NCBI GenBank assembly: GCA_002348005.1
Contig: DDYQ01000036.1
Coordinates: 3,092-14,619 of the forward strand
Direction: 5' to 3'
DNA length: 11,528 nt
DNA from: Desulfobacteraceae bacterium UBA2230
Lineage (GTDB): Bacteria; Desulfobacterota; Desulfobacteria; Desulfobacterales; Desulfosarcinaceae
Shown: positions 1 through 6,665 of the stretch, one piece after another
How positions within the stretch are numbered: the first letter of the stretch is position 1
Layout of the letters: every line of letters starts with the position of its first letter
Made by a program: the position numbers and the translations under genes
Notes under the pieces: model-generated
Told to the model about the DNA's origin: nothing
The model's input: only the letters and a program-made list of their open reading frames with translations
Databases searched by the model: none

Positions 1-1
1 C

Positions 2-280
2 TGGGCGCCGTGGTGTGGTCCCTGCCAGGCCATGGGTCCAGTATTGGCTGCCCTTGCGCTTCAGTTCGGCGAGCAGGTGTCCTTTGCGAAGTGCAATGTC
101 GACAACCATCCGACCCTTTCCGGACGCTACGGTATTAAATCGATTCCCACCCTGATTATCTTCAGTGACGGAGAACCCGTCGAGATGATGATCGGAGCGG
201 TCGCGCAGAAAAAAGTGTCGGAAAGCATTACCAAGGTACTGGCCGGCAAAGTGACCGCCCGGCCCTTTTTCATCGCCTGA
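2..280 (+). CDS. Thioredoxin, 3' part (5' end outside window)
   Basis: The reading frame is open from base 2 and ends at TGA 278-280, giving 92 visible residues of a thioredoxin fold; the start lies upstream of the window. The first codons read WAPWCGPC, the classical active site with both redox cysteines. A cis-proline loop (IPTL, preceded by GIKS) and a glycine near the C-terminus follow, as in TrxA. It is a cytoplasmic dithiol-disulfide oxidoreductase that reduces peroxiredoxins and other proteins. The C-terminal tail (TARPFFIA) is slightly longer than in E. coli TrxA. A 348-base control region separates it from the next operon, so nothing shows that it belongs to that operon, although it could in principle reduce the peroxiredoxin at 9120. 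Confidence 0.93.
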   Translation, partial: WAPWCGPCQAMGPVLAALALQFGEQVSFAKCNVDNHPTLSGRYGIKSIPTLIIFSDGEPVEMMIGAVAQKKVSESITKVLAGKVTARPFFIA

Positions 281-450
281 TCGGGAAGCGGCGGCATAAC
301 GCGAAAAACGCCATGGCGGGTAAATTGGCGATCAGGATACCGCCTATTTCCGTCTCCACAGATGTCAGATCCCCTCGGTTCAGCCGCTGGCAGATGGGTT
401 CCGGGTACCGCAAGCGGAGGGACGGGCCCGCCCACCGCATTAGCGTAACA

Positions 451-466
451 GTCGCAACTTTGCGAC
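451..466. promoter_or_regulatory. Perfect palindrome, candidate activator (UAS) site
   Basis: GTCGCAA-CT-TTGCGAC is a perfect 7+7 inverted repeat with a 2-base centre. Its centre is about 150 bases upstream of the +1 predicted from the sigma-54 promoter at 582-597. That is the usual distance for an upstream activating sequence bound by a dimeric enhancer-binding protein. The same heptamer pair recurs, in the opposite arrangement, in the hairpin at 10895-10937, also upstream of a sigma-54 promoter. Binding by the regulator at 7495-8853 is inferred. Confidence 0.6.
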
Positions 467-581
467 GCAAGTGCCTGCCGGATTCGCGTCTTCGCGATGG
501 ATCCATCCGCTTTCTCCTGATCCAATCTCCCGATTCTTTCAGCACGCGGCTCTTTCGGCCGTCCGGATTTTTCTTCACAAC

Positions 582-597
582 CGGCACAGGCTTTGCT
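582..597 (+). promoter_or_regulatory. Sigma-54 promoter P1 (-24/-12)
   Basis: The sequence is CGGCACAGGCTTTGCT. The invariant GG (583-584) and GC (595-596) are exactly 10 bases apart, and the flanking GGCAC and TTTGCT match the consensus TGGCAC-N5-TTGCW closely. The predicted +1 is near 608, leaving a 21-base leader that carries the Shine-Dalgarno of the gene at 629. Confidence 0.75.
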
Positions 598-628
598 TTG
601 TTCCTTCCCGGAAACGTAAAGGAATCCG

Positions 629-1612
629 ATGCTGCTGGCTTTAACGATATGGGAGGGGCGCATTTCACCGCTTTTCGATGCCACACGCACATTGCTGATC
701 GTGCAGATCGAAAAGGAGCGGGTGGTCGCCGAGCGGTACGAGCCTTTCGAATGCGAATCCGCCCCTTCCCGTGCCGCGCTGCTGCGCGATTTGGGGATCG
801 AAATCCTGATCTGCGGCGGGATTTCCAACACTTTCGCCAACATGATCGAAGCCAACGGAATTACCATCTACCCTTTCATCGCGGGTGATGTGGATGAGAT
901 TTTGCAAGCGTTCATGAACGGCGCAATCGAGGGAAAAAAGTACAAACCTGCCGAGCACGAAACCGGCGGCAGTACGCCGGCGGCGGAATCAAAGATACCA
1001 GACAAGGGAGTAAAAGAAATGAAGATTGCCATCACATCCAGTGGTCCCACCCTCGATGACAGGATCGAGGCCCGCTTCGGCCGTTGTCCCTGCTTTGTGC
1101 TCGTTGACCCGGACACGCTGGAGCTTGAATCCATACCCAACCCAAATATCACCTTGGGAGGAGGCGCGGGCATCCAGTCCGCCCGATTGATGGCTGACAA
1201 GGGCGTTACAGTCGTGTTGACCGGCAACTGCGGCCCCAACGCATTTCAGACTTTCGGCGCTGCCGGCATCCAGGTGATCACCGGCGTCAGCGGGATTGTG
1301 CGCGAGGCCGTTGAGCAGTTCAAGAGCGGACAACTTGCGGTGTCTTCGGCAGCCAATCCCCGAGATCGGTGCGGCATGGGGGCTGGGATGGGACGCGGCA
1401 TGGGAATGGGGCGCGGCATGGGGGTGCGCCCGCAAGTCGTAATGGGAGAATCCCCGCAGCCGGCGGGCAGCACCGAATCGACCAGCAAAGCCGCGGTCGT
1501 TTCCGGCGCGCCTCAAGACAACCTCAGTATTCTCGAGCAAACCGCCAGAAGCCTGAAACGTCAGCTCAAAGAAATTGAGACCCGGATTGAGGCTCTGACG
1601 AAACAGCGGTGA
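629..1612 (+). CDS. Two-domain DinitroFeMo-cofactor / orange-protein-like protein
   Basis: The 327-residue protein holds two domains of the NifX/NifY/NafY (dinitrogenase iron-molybdenum cofactor) family in one frame. Domain 1 (about 1-110, WEGRISPLFDATRT) is the short form. Domain 2 starts at Met131 (MKIAIT, then a conserved RFGRC at about 152-156) and resembles ORP, the Mo-Cu-cluster orange protein of Desulfovibrio. The tail has a Met/Gly/Arg stretch (CGMGAGMGRGMG), a low-complexity linker and a C-terminal coiled coil rich in Lys/Glu/Leu; this resembles DUF5320 proteins. A Shine-Dalgarno AAAGGAA (618-624) precedes ATG 629. An internal Shine-Dalgarno plus ATG (1004-1021) could start domain 2 separately. 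It probably binds or carries a Mo/Fe-S type cluster in the cytoplasm. The cargo cannot be read from sequence. Confidence 0.85.
   Translation: MLLALTIWEGRISPLFDATRTLLIVQIEKERVVAERYEPFECESAPSRAALLRDLGIEILICGGISNTFANMIEANGITIYPFIAGDVDEILQAFMNGAIEGKKYKPAEHETGGSTPAAESKIPDKGVKEMKIAITSSGPTLDDRIEARFGRCPCFVLVDPDTLELESIPNPNITLGGGAGIQSARLMADKGVTVVLTGNCGPNAFQTFGAAGIQVITGVSGIVREAVEQFKSGQLAVSSAANPRDRCGMGAGMGRGMGMGRGMGVRPQVVMGESPQPAGSTESTSKAAVVSGAPQDNLSILEQTARSLKRQLKEIETRIEALTKQR
1004..1021 (+). promoter_or_regulatory. Internal Shine-Dalgarno and ATG within the fused gene
   Basis: AAGGGAG (1004-1010), an 8-base spacer and ATG (1019-1021) sit in frame inside the long gene, exactly where the second, ORP-like domain begins (MKIAIT). 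This is a complete translation start. A TAA also lies at 1011-1013 in another frame. Either the downstream domain is also made as a separate protein, or a stop codon was lost and two genes became one. Confidence 0.55.
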
Positions 1613-1661
1613 CCGCCGGGGGCCTACGAGAGAAAGCAGCCCGAGCGAAGAGGAGCGGCCA

Positions 1662-2528
1662 ATGATCATCAGTATCGCCAGTGGAAAGGGCGGAACGGGA
1701 AAGACCACGGTGGCCACCAATCTGGCCGTTTGCCTTGAGGGGGACGTGCAGCTCCTGGATTGCGATGTAGAGGAGCCGAACGCCCATCTTTTCATACACC
1801 CCGATATTCAGCGGACCGAGACCGTCACCACCCTGGTACCCGAGGTGGACCTGAAAAAATGTTCCTTTTGCGGGAAATGCGCGGAGATATGCCAATTCAA
1901 GGCGATCGTGGTCCTGGGGACCACCGTGCTGCCGTTTCATGAGTTGTGTCACAGCTGCCGGGGCTGTGTGCATGTCTGTCCGGAGGGTGCGATCACTGAA
2001 ACGGGCCGCGAGCTCGGCGTGATCGAACGCGGGCACCGCAATGGTCTCGAATTCATCCATGGCAAACTGCGCGTCGGAGAAGCCATGTCGCCGCCGCTGA
2101 TCCGCAAGGTCAGGGAATCCACGCGGCCTGGCGCAGTGACCATCATCGACGCACCACCCGGCACGTCGTGCCCCGTGATCGCTTCGATGAAGGGGGCGCA
2201 TTTTGTTCTTCTGGTGACCGAGCCGACCCCTTTTGGCCTGCACGACCTGACGCTCGCCGTGGGGGCCGTGAGAATTCTGGGAATTTCCTGCGGTTTGGTG
2301 ATCAACCGCTCGGACTTAGGCGATGATCGAGTCAGGGCCTACGCGGAAAAGGAAGGGTTGCCGGTTCTGATGGAGATTCCTTTCGAGCGCCGTATCGCCG
2401 AGGCCTATTCAAGGGGTGAGATGCTGGTCGAGGTGATGCCTGAATGGAAAGAGCGGTTCCTTGCCCTGCATCACTCCATCGGGCGCAACATCGCTGAAGC
2501 CACTGCCGAAAGGATTACAGCGCGATGA
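1662..2528 (+). CDS. MinD/NBP35-family ATPase with 2x[4Fe-4S] ferredoxin insert (copy 1)
   Basis: The 288-residue P-loop ATPase starts with a deviant Walker A, SGKGGTGKT (residues 7-15), typical of MinD/ParA/NifH relatives, followed by the ATPase motif DAPPG (163-167). Between them is a bacterial ferredoxin domain with two four-cysteine sets (C67/C70/C73/C77 and C96/C99/C102/C106) expected to bind two [4Fe-4S] clusters. This is the architecture of the ATPases of the Desulfovibrio orange-protein operons (DVU2103/DVU2104 type). The likely role is ATP-driven assembly or transfer of metal clusters to the cofactor-domain partner encoded just upstream. AGAGGAG lies before ATG 1662. It overlaps the next gene by ATGA (2525-2528), implying translational coupling and probably a heteromeric pair. 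Confidence 0.93.
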   Translation: MIISIASGKGGTGKTTVATNLAVCLEGDVQLLDCDVEEPNAHLFIHPDIQRTETVTTLVPEVDLKKCSFCGKCAEICQFKAIVVLGTTVLPFHELCHSCRGCVHVCPEGAITETGRELGVIERGHRNGLEFIHGKLRVGEAMSPPLIRKVRESTRPGAVTIIDAPPGTSCPVIASMKGAHFVLLVTEPTPFGLHDLTLAVGAVRILGISCGLVINRSDLGDDRVRAYAEKEGLPVLMEIPFERRIAEAYSRGEMLVEVMPEWKERFLALHHSIGRNIAEATAERITAR

Positions 2529-3391
2529 AGGAACTGGTCGTAATCAGCGGGAAAGGCGGAACCGGCAAATCCAGTCTGCTGGCTGCTTTCGCTTCTTTGA
2601 CCCGGGACAAGGCGATTTGCGATGCGGATGTGGATGCGGCGGACCTGCATCTGATCATGAATCCACGCATTGTGCAGCGGCACGATTTCCTTTCCGGGCA
2701 TACGGCCCGGATTGACCTGGATGCATGTACCCAGTGCGGTTTATGCCGGGAACTGTGCGTATGGAATGCAATCGGTGAGGATTTTACGGTCGATTCGATT
2801 GCGTGCGAGGGATGTGGGGTATGTTATTACTTCTGCCCGGAAAAGGCGGTTGCTTTTCCGGACAGCACCTGCGGAGAATGGTATCTTTCCGAGACGCGCT
2901 TTGGTCCGATGGCGCATGCCCGGCTGGGCATTGCCCAGGAAAATTCAGGCAAACTCGTGACCTTGATCCGGCAGCAAGGAAAAAAATTGGCGGAGGAGAG
3001 GGGGCTGGGCCTGCTGTTGACTGACGGTCCCCCGGGGATCGGCTGCCCGGTGATCGCCTCGCTAGGTGGTGCCACGGCGGTACTGATCGTGGCGGAACCA
3101 ACCGTATCGGGGCGCCACGATATGGAGCGGGTGGTCCAGCTGAGTGATTTTTTCAAGATGCCGGCCATGGTGTGTATCAACAAATTCGATCTCAATCCGG
3201 ATCAAACCGAAGCCATCGAAAGATACGCCCGGGAGAAAAACGTCAGCGTCATGGGAAGAATACCCTTTGACCCCGTTTTTACTCACGCGATGGTACAGGC
3301 GCAGACGATTTTCGAATATAAAGCTCTCAGCGAAGGCGCTCTGGCAGTTATAACGGTATGGCAAAATGTGGCCCGGCAACTCCAGATATGA
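2525..3391 (+). CDS. MinD/NBP35-family ATPase with 2x[4Fe-4S] ferredoxin insert (copy 2)
   Basis: This is a second 288-residue ATPase with the same layout as its upstream neighbour. Walker A is SGKGGTGKSS (8-17), the ferredoxin insert has C68/C71/C74/C78 and C94/C97/C100/C104, and DGPPG lies at 167-171. The start ATG shares bases with the stop of copy 1 (ATGA), and the Shine-Dalgarno must lie within the end of that gene. Equal length and shared architecture suggest an old duplication whose products work together. The probable function is ATP-dependent handling of an Fe-S or Mo-containing cluster for the orange-protein-like partner. The substrate is not evident from sequence. Confidence 0.93.
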   Translation: MKELVVISGKGGTGKSSLLAAFASLTRDKAICDADVDAADLHLIMNPRIVQRHDFLSGHTARIDLDACTQCGLCRELCVWNAIGEDFTVDSIACEGCGVCYYFCPEKAVAFPDSTCGEWYLSETRFGPMAHARLGIAQENSGKLVTLIRQQGKKLAEERGLGLLLTDGPPGIGCPVIASLGGATAVLIVAEPTVSGRHDMERVVQLSDFFKMPAMVCINKFDLNPDQTEAIERYAREKNVSVMGRIPFDPVFTHAMVQAQTIFEYKALSEGALAVITVWQNVARQLQI

Positions 3392-3397
3392 AACAGG

Positions 3398-3415
3398 ATC
3401 CTTGGTCAGAAGGAT
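3398..3415. repeat. Small inverted repeat after the ATPase pair
   Basis: ATCCTT-N6-AAGGAT is a perfect 6+6 inverted repeat in the 47-base gap between the second ATPase and the zinc-ribbon gene. No T-run follows, so it is not a convincing terminator. It could be a processing or attenuating hairpin, or chance. Confidence 0.3.
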
Positions 3416-3438
3416 GCGTGCGGCAAGGAGGGGCTGCT

Positions 3439-3833
3439 GTGAAATGTGAAAATGCAATACTGCCATTTTCGATGATGAGGAGAAGAAGCTCCACGGTCGA
3501 CTTCTTTGCGAGGACTGCTATATGGAGCTGCTCTCACCACCCAAAGCCTGTGATCCCTGGGCGGTCTTCAGCGCCAGGCGCACCCAGCAAAAGGGTGAAT
3601 GTCAGCTTCGGCCGGTTCAACGCGCAATCCTGTCCGTGCTGAGTGAGGCGGGGCCGCTGTCGCCGGGGGCGCTTTGCGAACGGCTGCAGATCGATGCAGC
3701 GGACCTTGAACGTGAACTCGCTACCCTGCGCCATATGGAAAAAGTGCGCGGTGAACTCAGGAACAACCAACGCCTGATCATGCTTTGGGACACCCCCCGA
3801 CTTGATGATCGGCCCTCAAATTGTTCGGAGTAA
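3439..3833 (+). CDS. Zinc-ribbon plus winged-helix protein, frameshifted near its start
   Basis: AGGAGG (3426-3431) precedes GTG 3439, which reads MKCE and then leaves frame. In the other frame, from 3450, the sequence reads KCNTAIF and continues unbroken to TAA 3831-3833. Adding one A to the run at 3449-3452 would join both parts into 131 residues with a clean CxxC (C3, C6) and a second CxxC (C24, C27), a zinc ribbon. The SPPKACDPWAV motif and a winged-helix domain (about 70-125, ending LRHMEKVRGE) follow. This is either a real one-base deletion or a sequence error. If translation can start only at ATG 3522, the 103-residue product lacks the zinc ribbon. It is probably a DNA-binding or metal/redox-sensing accessory of the operon. 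I do not know a named member. Confidence 0.7.
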
Positions 3834-3878
3834 AGCGGTGAGCCGTGTTGCGCAGACCTGTTGGGCGGATCACCGCTT
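3833..3878. repeat. Long-loop inverted repeat between operon end and CGGC gene
   Basis: AAGCGGTGA (3833-3841) and TCACCGCTT (3870-3878) are perfect 9-base inverted arms around a 28-base loop, starting on the stop codon of the preceding gene. No T-tract follows. It may act as an attenuator, an mRNA-end hairpin or an operator for the downstream CGGC gene. Confidence 0.4.
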
Positions 3879-3935
3879 CCGGTTCTCGCACGTTCGGTTT
3901 CTCATCATAAAAAAATACAGGAGGGAAGTTGCGAA

Positions 3936-4280
3936 ATGAAGAAAGCAGCAATCATCGGGTGTGGCGCTTACATGGAAAGCGGATACGGTTGCCCTGGAGA
4001 ATGGCGGTGTCTTAAGGCGGCCGCCTTGGGAGAGGGAAAATTTGAAGAGGTTTCCGCGGTGATAGCATTCATCAAATGTGAGTGTCCGGGCCGCACACTG
4101 GCACCCAATACGGGCATGGCCTTCAAGCTCTCGCAGCTGAAACCCGACCTCATTTATTTAAGCTCCTGCATGGTGAATGCCAAACCTGGATGCCCCTATG
4201 CCGGCGCGGAGGAGATGGCCGGAATAATCGAGGAAAAGACTGCCATTCCGGTCGTGCTGGGGACCCATAATTACAGTTGA
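3936..4280 (+). CDS. CGGC-domain protein (copy 1)
   Basis: The 114-residue cytoplasmic protein is rich in cysteine (C9, C19, C25, C48, C50, C78, C86). It has the FIKCECPGRT segment (46-54) typical of the CGGC domain, a family predicted to bind metal. ATG 3936 is chosen because CAGGAGGGA (3919-3927) sits 8 bases upstream and MKKAAIIGC matches the family's hydrophobic first strand. An in-frame ATG at 3861 would only add a low-quality extension through the intergenic hairpin. It lies downstream of the ORP-like operon on the same strand, with a 102-base gap and its own ribosome site. A role in metal or sulfur handling is inferred from cysteines and context. A second CGGC gene lies at 10224-10589. 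Confidence 0.82.
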   Translation: MKKAAIIGCGAYMESGYGCPGEWRCLKAAALGEGKFEEVSAVIAFIKCECPGRTLAPNTGMAFKLSQLKPDLIYLSSCMVNAKPGCPYAGAEEMAGIIEEKTAIPVVLGTHNYS

Positions 4281-4577
4281 GCGATAACGGCGCGCCACGC
4301 CGCGGCCAGCCGGATGATCGTGAACCGCTCGCAGGTCATCTTTTCCGCCGGGCAAATCCGGTCGAAGTGGCGGCCAGAAGGATGCGGCTGTTGTCCACGC
4401 ACGAACCCTGTGCAGTACCGGTGTGCAAGCACCGGCGGAATGCCTGCGGTTTCACATCCTTCGGCCAACCCCGGGCCGCACATCACGGCTGCGGATTTCG
4501 GGTCAGGAGCCCTTCCATGCGCAGGCAACTCCCGGTGATGCGCGCGATCACATCGTTTTTGATGTGCTCTTGACCAT
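4281..4577. other. Gene-free stretch with decayed sequence
   Basis: No intact gene is visible between the CGGC gene and the DsrE gene. The middle holds the cooS-like remnant. Beside it, at about 4495-4575 on the minus strand, a short open stretch reads NDVIARITGSCLRMEGLLTR; I cannot assign it, and it may be part of another decayed gene. The minus-strand DsrE operon would be transcribed into this region, but I see no terminator hairpin with a T-run. Confidence 0.5.
4340..4480 (-). pseudogene. cooS: Remnant of anaerobic CO dehydrogenase catalytic subunit
   Basis: Read on the minus strand, 4480-4425 gives CGPGLAEGCETAGIPPVL. After a frame change, 4407-4345 gives GSCVDNSRILLAATSTGFAR, then a stop. 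Intact CooS proteins carry these as one block, IPPVLHMGSCVDNSRIL, which holds a C-cluster ligand cysteine. Here 19 bases separate VL and GS where two codons are expected, shifting the frame. I see no more of the roughly 630-residue enzyme before 4578 or after 4345, so this is a small decayed fragment. The match is from memory of the family; a translated search would settle it. Confidence 0.6.
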
Positions 4578-5024
4578 TTACAAGTAGTGGATCTTGTCAG
4601 CTTCCAGAAGAGCGGCTACAGCTTGAGGGAGTTTGAGCGGAACAATGAAGTCTTCGCTGTTGCTGACATCTTCCAGTTCGGTGCCAATGCCATCCACCAC
4701 ATGAAAGGTCCCACAGGAAAAGATGCCGACACCGAGATGCGTCTTTACAAAATGGGCCAGCCCCAGAAGGTTGCTCGGAAGATTCGAGGCCATGAGCCCT
4801 TCGATCTGTCCCGCCACCAGTTCTCTTAGCGCCGCATCCAGGCCCAGTTTGGCCAGTTCGCCTTTGCGGGTCATCGCCACCCCATAGGGCCCATAATAAA
4901 TCGACACCGTGGGGACACGGCCGACCCTTTTTGCCATGAAGGCCATTACGTAGGCAGCATAATGATTATAGGGCTTATCCGGCCCGCTGTTGACCACGAT
5001 TAAAAGGTTTTTGGTTTCCGCCAT
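4578..5024 (-). CDS. DsrE-family protein (copy 1)
   Basis: The 148-residue protein has a DsrE/DsrF/TusD-type fold. It opens with a hydrophobic strand and turn, LLIVVNSGPDKP (7-18), has a central YYGPYGVAMT, and places a cysteine (SCGTFH, about residue 104) where DsrE/TusD proteins carry the sulfur-relay cysteine. DsrE-family proteins pass persulfide sulfur between partners in the cytoplasm; this member is not the DsrE of the dsrEFH trio. TGGGAGGAT lies upstream of ATG 5024. It is the second gene of a minus-strand pair, 102 bases after the other DsrE gene. Its exact partner is unknown, and a role supplying sulfur for cluster assembly is inference from location. Confidence 0.87.
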   Translation of the reverse strand: MAETKNLLIVVNSGPDKPYNHYAAYVMAFMAKRVGRVPTVSIYYGPYGVAMTRKGELAKLGLDAALRELVAGQIEGLMASNLPSNLLGLAHFVKTHLGVGIFSCGTFHVVDGIGTELEDVSNSEDFIVPLKLPQAVAALLEADKIHYL

Positions 5025-5126
5025 TTGACTGATCCTCCCATGCGTGGTGAATGAGATCCTGAATCTCTATGAAGTTTTATGATCTTCTCGCTGCTCCCGC
5101 GTTCAGGCTTCGCGAATGACTGCCGG

Positions 5127-5504
5127 TTAAAAACCGATCACATTGTCTGCCGCCTCGATCAGATCGGCAAGCTTGGAAGGCATCGCGAGTTCTCCGCAGA
5201 CAAACGGAATCATGGGCTCCTGTTCCGGACTGACCAGTCCCCTTCCGATGGCACAGGCACCGCCGATATAAACCGGAACATTTTGGCTCATGGTCAGAAA
5301 CAGGATAAGGTCCTCAAGATTGGGGAGGCCTGGTGCCTGTACGTTTTGGGCAACCCCGTCGGGCATGAGATAGACCGAGTTGTTGAACAGCCAGATCGTA
5401 ACCTCATGGCCTTTTTCCACCAGAGCCTTGGCCGTGATGAAAGGTACGGTCGCCCGATTTGGATCTTCCGGTCCACTGTTTGCAATAATCAAGTATCGTT
5501 TCAT
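5127..5504 (-). CDS. DsrE-family protein (copy 2)
   Basis: The 125-residue DsrE-like protein begins with YLIIANSGPEDP (4-15), then has VTIWLFNNSVYLM and a candidate active-site cysteine in YIGGACAIGRG (about residue 84), the position of the sulfur-accepting cysteine in DsrE/TusD. A strong AGGAGGG sits upstream of ATG 5504. It leads a two-gene minus-strand unit with the 148-residue DsrE gene and shares the N-terminal NSGP signature with it, so the two are probably diverged paralogues that may form a hetero-oligomer. I found no sigma-54 promoter on the minus strand upstream, and its promoter is not evident. Confidence 0.87.
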   Translation of the reverse strand: MKRYLIIANSGPEDPNRATVPFITAKALVEKGHEVTIWLFNNSVYLMPDGVAQNVQAPGLPNLEDLILFLTMSQNVPVYIGGACAIGRGLVSPEQEPMIPFVCGELAMPSKLADLIEAADNVIGF

Positions 5505-6047
5505 TGCCGAGAAAATTCCCTCCTGATAACGGACCTGACCGGTCCCTTAACGTCATGTGTCCAGTGCCGAATTCGATGTTGAACTACCCATCAAGGATCA
5601 TGCCAGCTATTCGTTCAAAGGCGGTTTATGACATTCCGGCTTTGAATCAAATGGGTTAATCGGCACATCCGGTCAGCAGGATGGGCTTAGAGAGATGCAT
5701 AATGCAACGGCGCCGGATGGAGGTCGGCAGTACTGCAAAGCATCACGCCGCAAGCGGGTTTCTCCCGCTGGTCTCGGTGTGGGGCGGCCTGAACGGAGAT
5801 TGCCGCCAGGAACTCAGGAAAGGATCAAGTTGTACTTCGGGCCAACCCTGAGGCCGCCGAGAGCGGATGATGAAGGACCCGGGAAGGGATTACAGCTCTG
5901 GTCTGTTGGCGGATGGTGGTGCAGATTTAGCTGAAAGTCCTTCGGCAGCTCAGGGTCGGAATCGGGGGTTTCTGGTTTCTTCCGTCATTGGCATGCCCCC
6001 TGCATCAGATGGAAGCGGATATGGACGAGAAGCCAACCGATAAGCGC
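5505..6047. other. Intergenic region between divergent DsrE and cofactor genes
   Basis: No gene is supported in about 540 bases; an open frame at 5695-5934 has no ribosome site or recognisable protein. Small structures are present: GGACC/GGTCC (near 5530), AGCGGG/CCCGCT (5753-5769) and GGCGGC-N13-GCCGCC (5783-5807). The last lies roughly 220 bases before the predicted +1 of the sigma-54 promoter at 5989, in the range of an activator site, but it shares little sequence with the palindrome at 451-466. Confidence 0.55.
5989..6004 (+). promoter_or_regulatory. Sigma-54 promoter P2 (-24/-12)
   Basis: The sequence is TGGCATGCCCCCTGCA. GG (5990-5991) and GC (6002-6003) are exactly 10 bases apart, within an almost consensus TGGCA...TGCA context. 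The predicted +1 is near 6015. It lies directly before the second cofactor-domain gene and argues against the upstream in-frame starts TTG 5988 and ATG 6009. Confidence 0.75.
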
Positions 6048-6644
6048 ATGAAAGTGGCATTTGCGATCTGGAATCAACGGATCGCCCCGGTATTTGATGT
6101 GGCCCGTACGATCTGTATGGTCACACTGATACCGGGCGAAGCAGTGGAAGCACATCTGGATTTTCTGCAAACCGGTCCGCCCATGGTACGGGTGGCGCAC
6201 CTGGTGCAAGAGGGCATCGACACGCTGGTTTGCGGTGCCATATCGCAGTCACTGCAAAACATGCTGATCGCCAACGGTATCCGGGTGATTGCCTTCGTGG
6301 CCGGCGATTTCAAGGAAGTCTACCACGCCTGGCTGACCGGCAAGCTCGGCGAAAACACCTTTGCCATGCCCGGTTGCGGCGCGGTACGCCGGCAAGCGCG
6401 GCATGGCCGAAAACAAGAGGAGATCTACATGAAAGGGCAACGACGTGGAGGTAAAGGAGGAGGCGGCGGACAGGGACAGGGACAGGGATCCCGCAGGCCC
6501 GGCCGAGGTGGCGGGGCTGTGGCTGCCGGCCCATCCGGCGAGTGCATCTGCCCGCAGTGCGGGAGCAGGGAAGTTCACGAACGCGGGGTCCCATGTACGC
6601 AGAAGAAATGTGCAAAGTGCGGCGCCGCCATGATGCGGCAATAG
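6048..6644 (+). CDS. DinitroFeMo-cofactor domain protein fused to a zinc-ribbon protein
   Basis: From ATG 6048 the product is 198 residues. The N-terminal domain (1-about 115: MKVAFAIWNQRIAPVFD) is a NifX/ORP-type cofactor-binding domain paralogous to the start of the gene at 629, ending with FAMPGC. From Met128 follows a Gly/Arg/Gln-rich linker and a six-cysteine zinc ribbon (C166, C168, C171, C183, C188, C191; CPQCG and CAKCG). Met128 has its own Shine-Dalgarno (6416-6422), so two proteins may be made. The start is uncertain. ATG 6021 and 6009 are in frame but lie at or before the predicted +1 of P2. ATG 6048 aligns with the paralogue but has a poor ribosome site. Probable role: cluster carriage or scaffolding with the ATPases. 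Confidence 0.8.
   Translation: MKVAFAIWNQRIAPVFDVARTICMVTLIPGEAVEAHLDFLQTGPPMVRVAHLVQEGIDTLVCGAISQSLQNMLIANGIRVIAFVAGDFKEVYHAWLTGKLGENTFAMPGCGAVRRQARHGRKQEEIYMKGQRRGGKGGGGGQGQGQGSRRPGRGGGAVAAGPSGECICPQCGSREVHERGVPCTQKKCAKCGAAMMRQ
6416..6431 (+). promoter_or_regulatory. Internal Shine-Dalgarno and ATG within the second fused gene
   Basis: AGAGGAG (6416-6422), a 6-base spacer and ATG (6429-6431) stand in frame at the junction between cofactor domain and zinc-ribbon part. The ATG is followed by A, so an ATGA stop/start overlap exists in the +1 frame. This is what a normal coupled gene boundary looks like. Here the upstream frame passes straight through it. Confidence 0.6.
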
Positions 6645-6665
6645 GAATAAAACAGGAGGTGGCAT

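Larger units (their letters stand above)
281..628. other. Intergenic control region before the ORP-like operon
   Basis: I see no convincing gene here. Long open frames exist on both strands, but they have no Shine-Dalgarno and no recognisable protein, and they overlap the real gene at 629. The stretch holds a perfect palindrome (451-466) and a sigma-54 promoter (582-597), listed separately, and it leads into the start codon at 629. Confidence 0.7.

Noticed and set aside
127..867. 246-codon open frame on the minus strand (and a 191-codon frame at 313-888 plus)
   Set aside because: They overlap the real cofactor gene and its control region, have no ribosome site, and their translations are Arg/Ser/Pro-rich without any recognisable domain.
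1566..2243. 225-codon minus-strand frame opposite the first ATPase
   Set aside because: It is antisense to a clearly conserved ATPase, and its composition is typical of a GC-rich shadow frame.
3444..3470. ATG-TGA at 3444 as a second selenocysteine codon (M-U-K-C), with an adjacent AAAATG/CATTTT hairpin
   Set aside because: The hairpin overlaps the TGA instead of following it, and a one-base frameshift restores a much better zinc-ribbon N-terminus (MKCEKC).
3863..3878. A fifth sigma-54 promoter before the CGGC gene (GG-N10-GC)
   Set aside because: Only the spacing fits. The flanking bases (GGGCGG...ACCGC) lack the GGCA and TTGC contexts and are explained by the inverted repeat there.
5079..5582. 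167-codon plus-strand frame opposite the DsrE gene
   Set aside because: It is antisense to a conserved DsrE protein with a strong ribosome site.
5988..6047. TTG 5988 or ATG 6009 as start of the second cofactor gene
   Set aside because: Both lie within or before the +1 of the sigma-54 promoter at 5989-6004, and the extra residues have no counterpart in the paralogue at 629.
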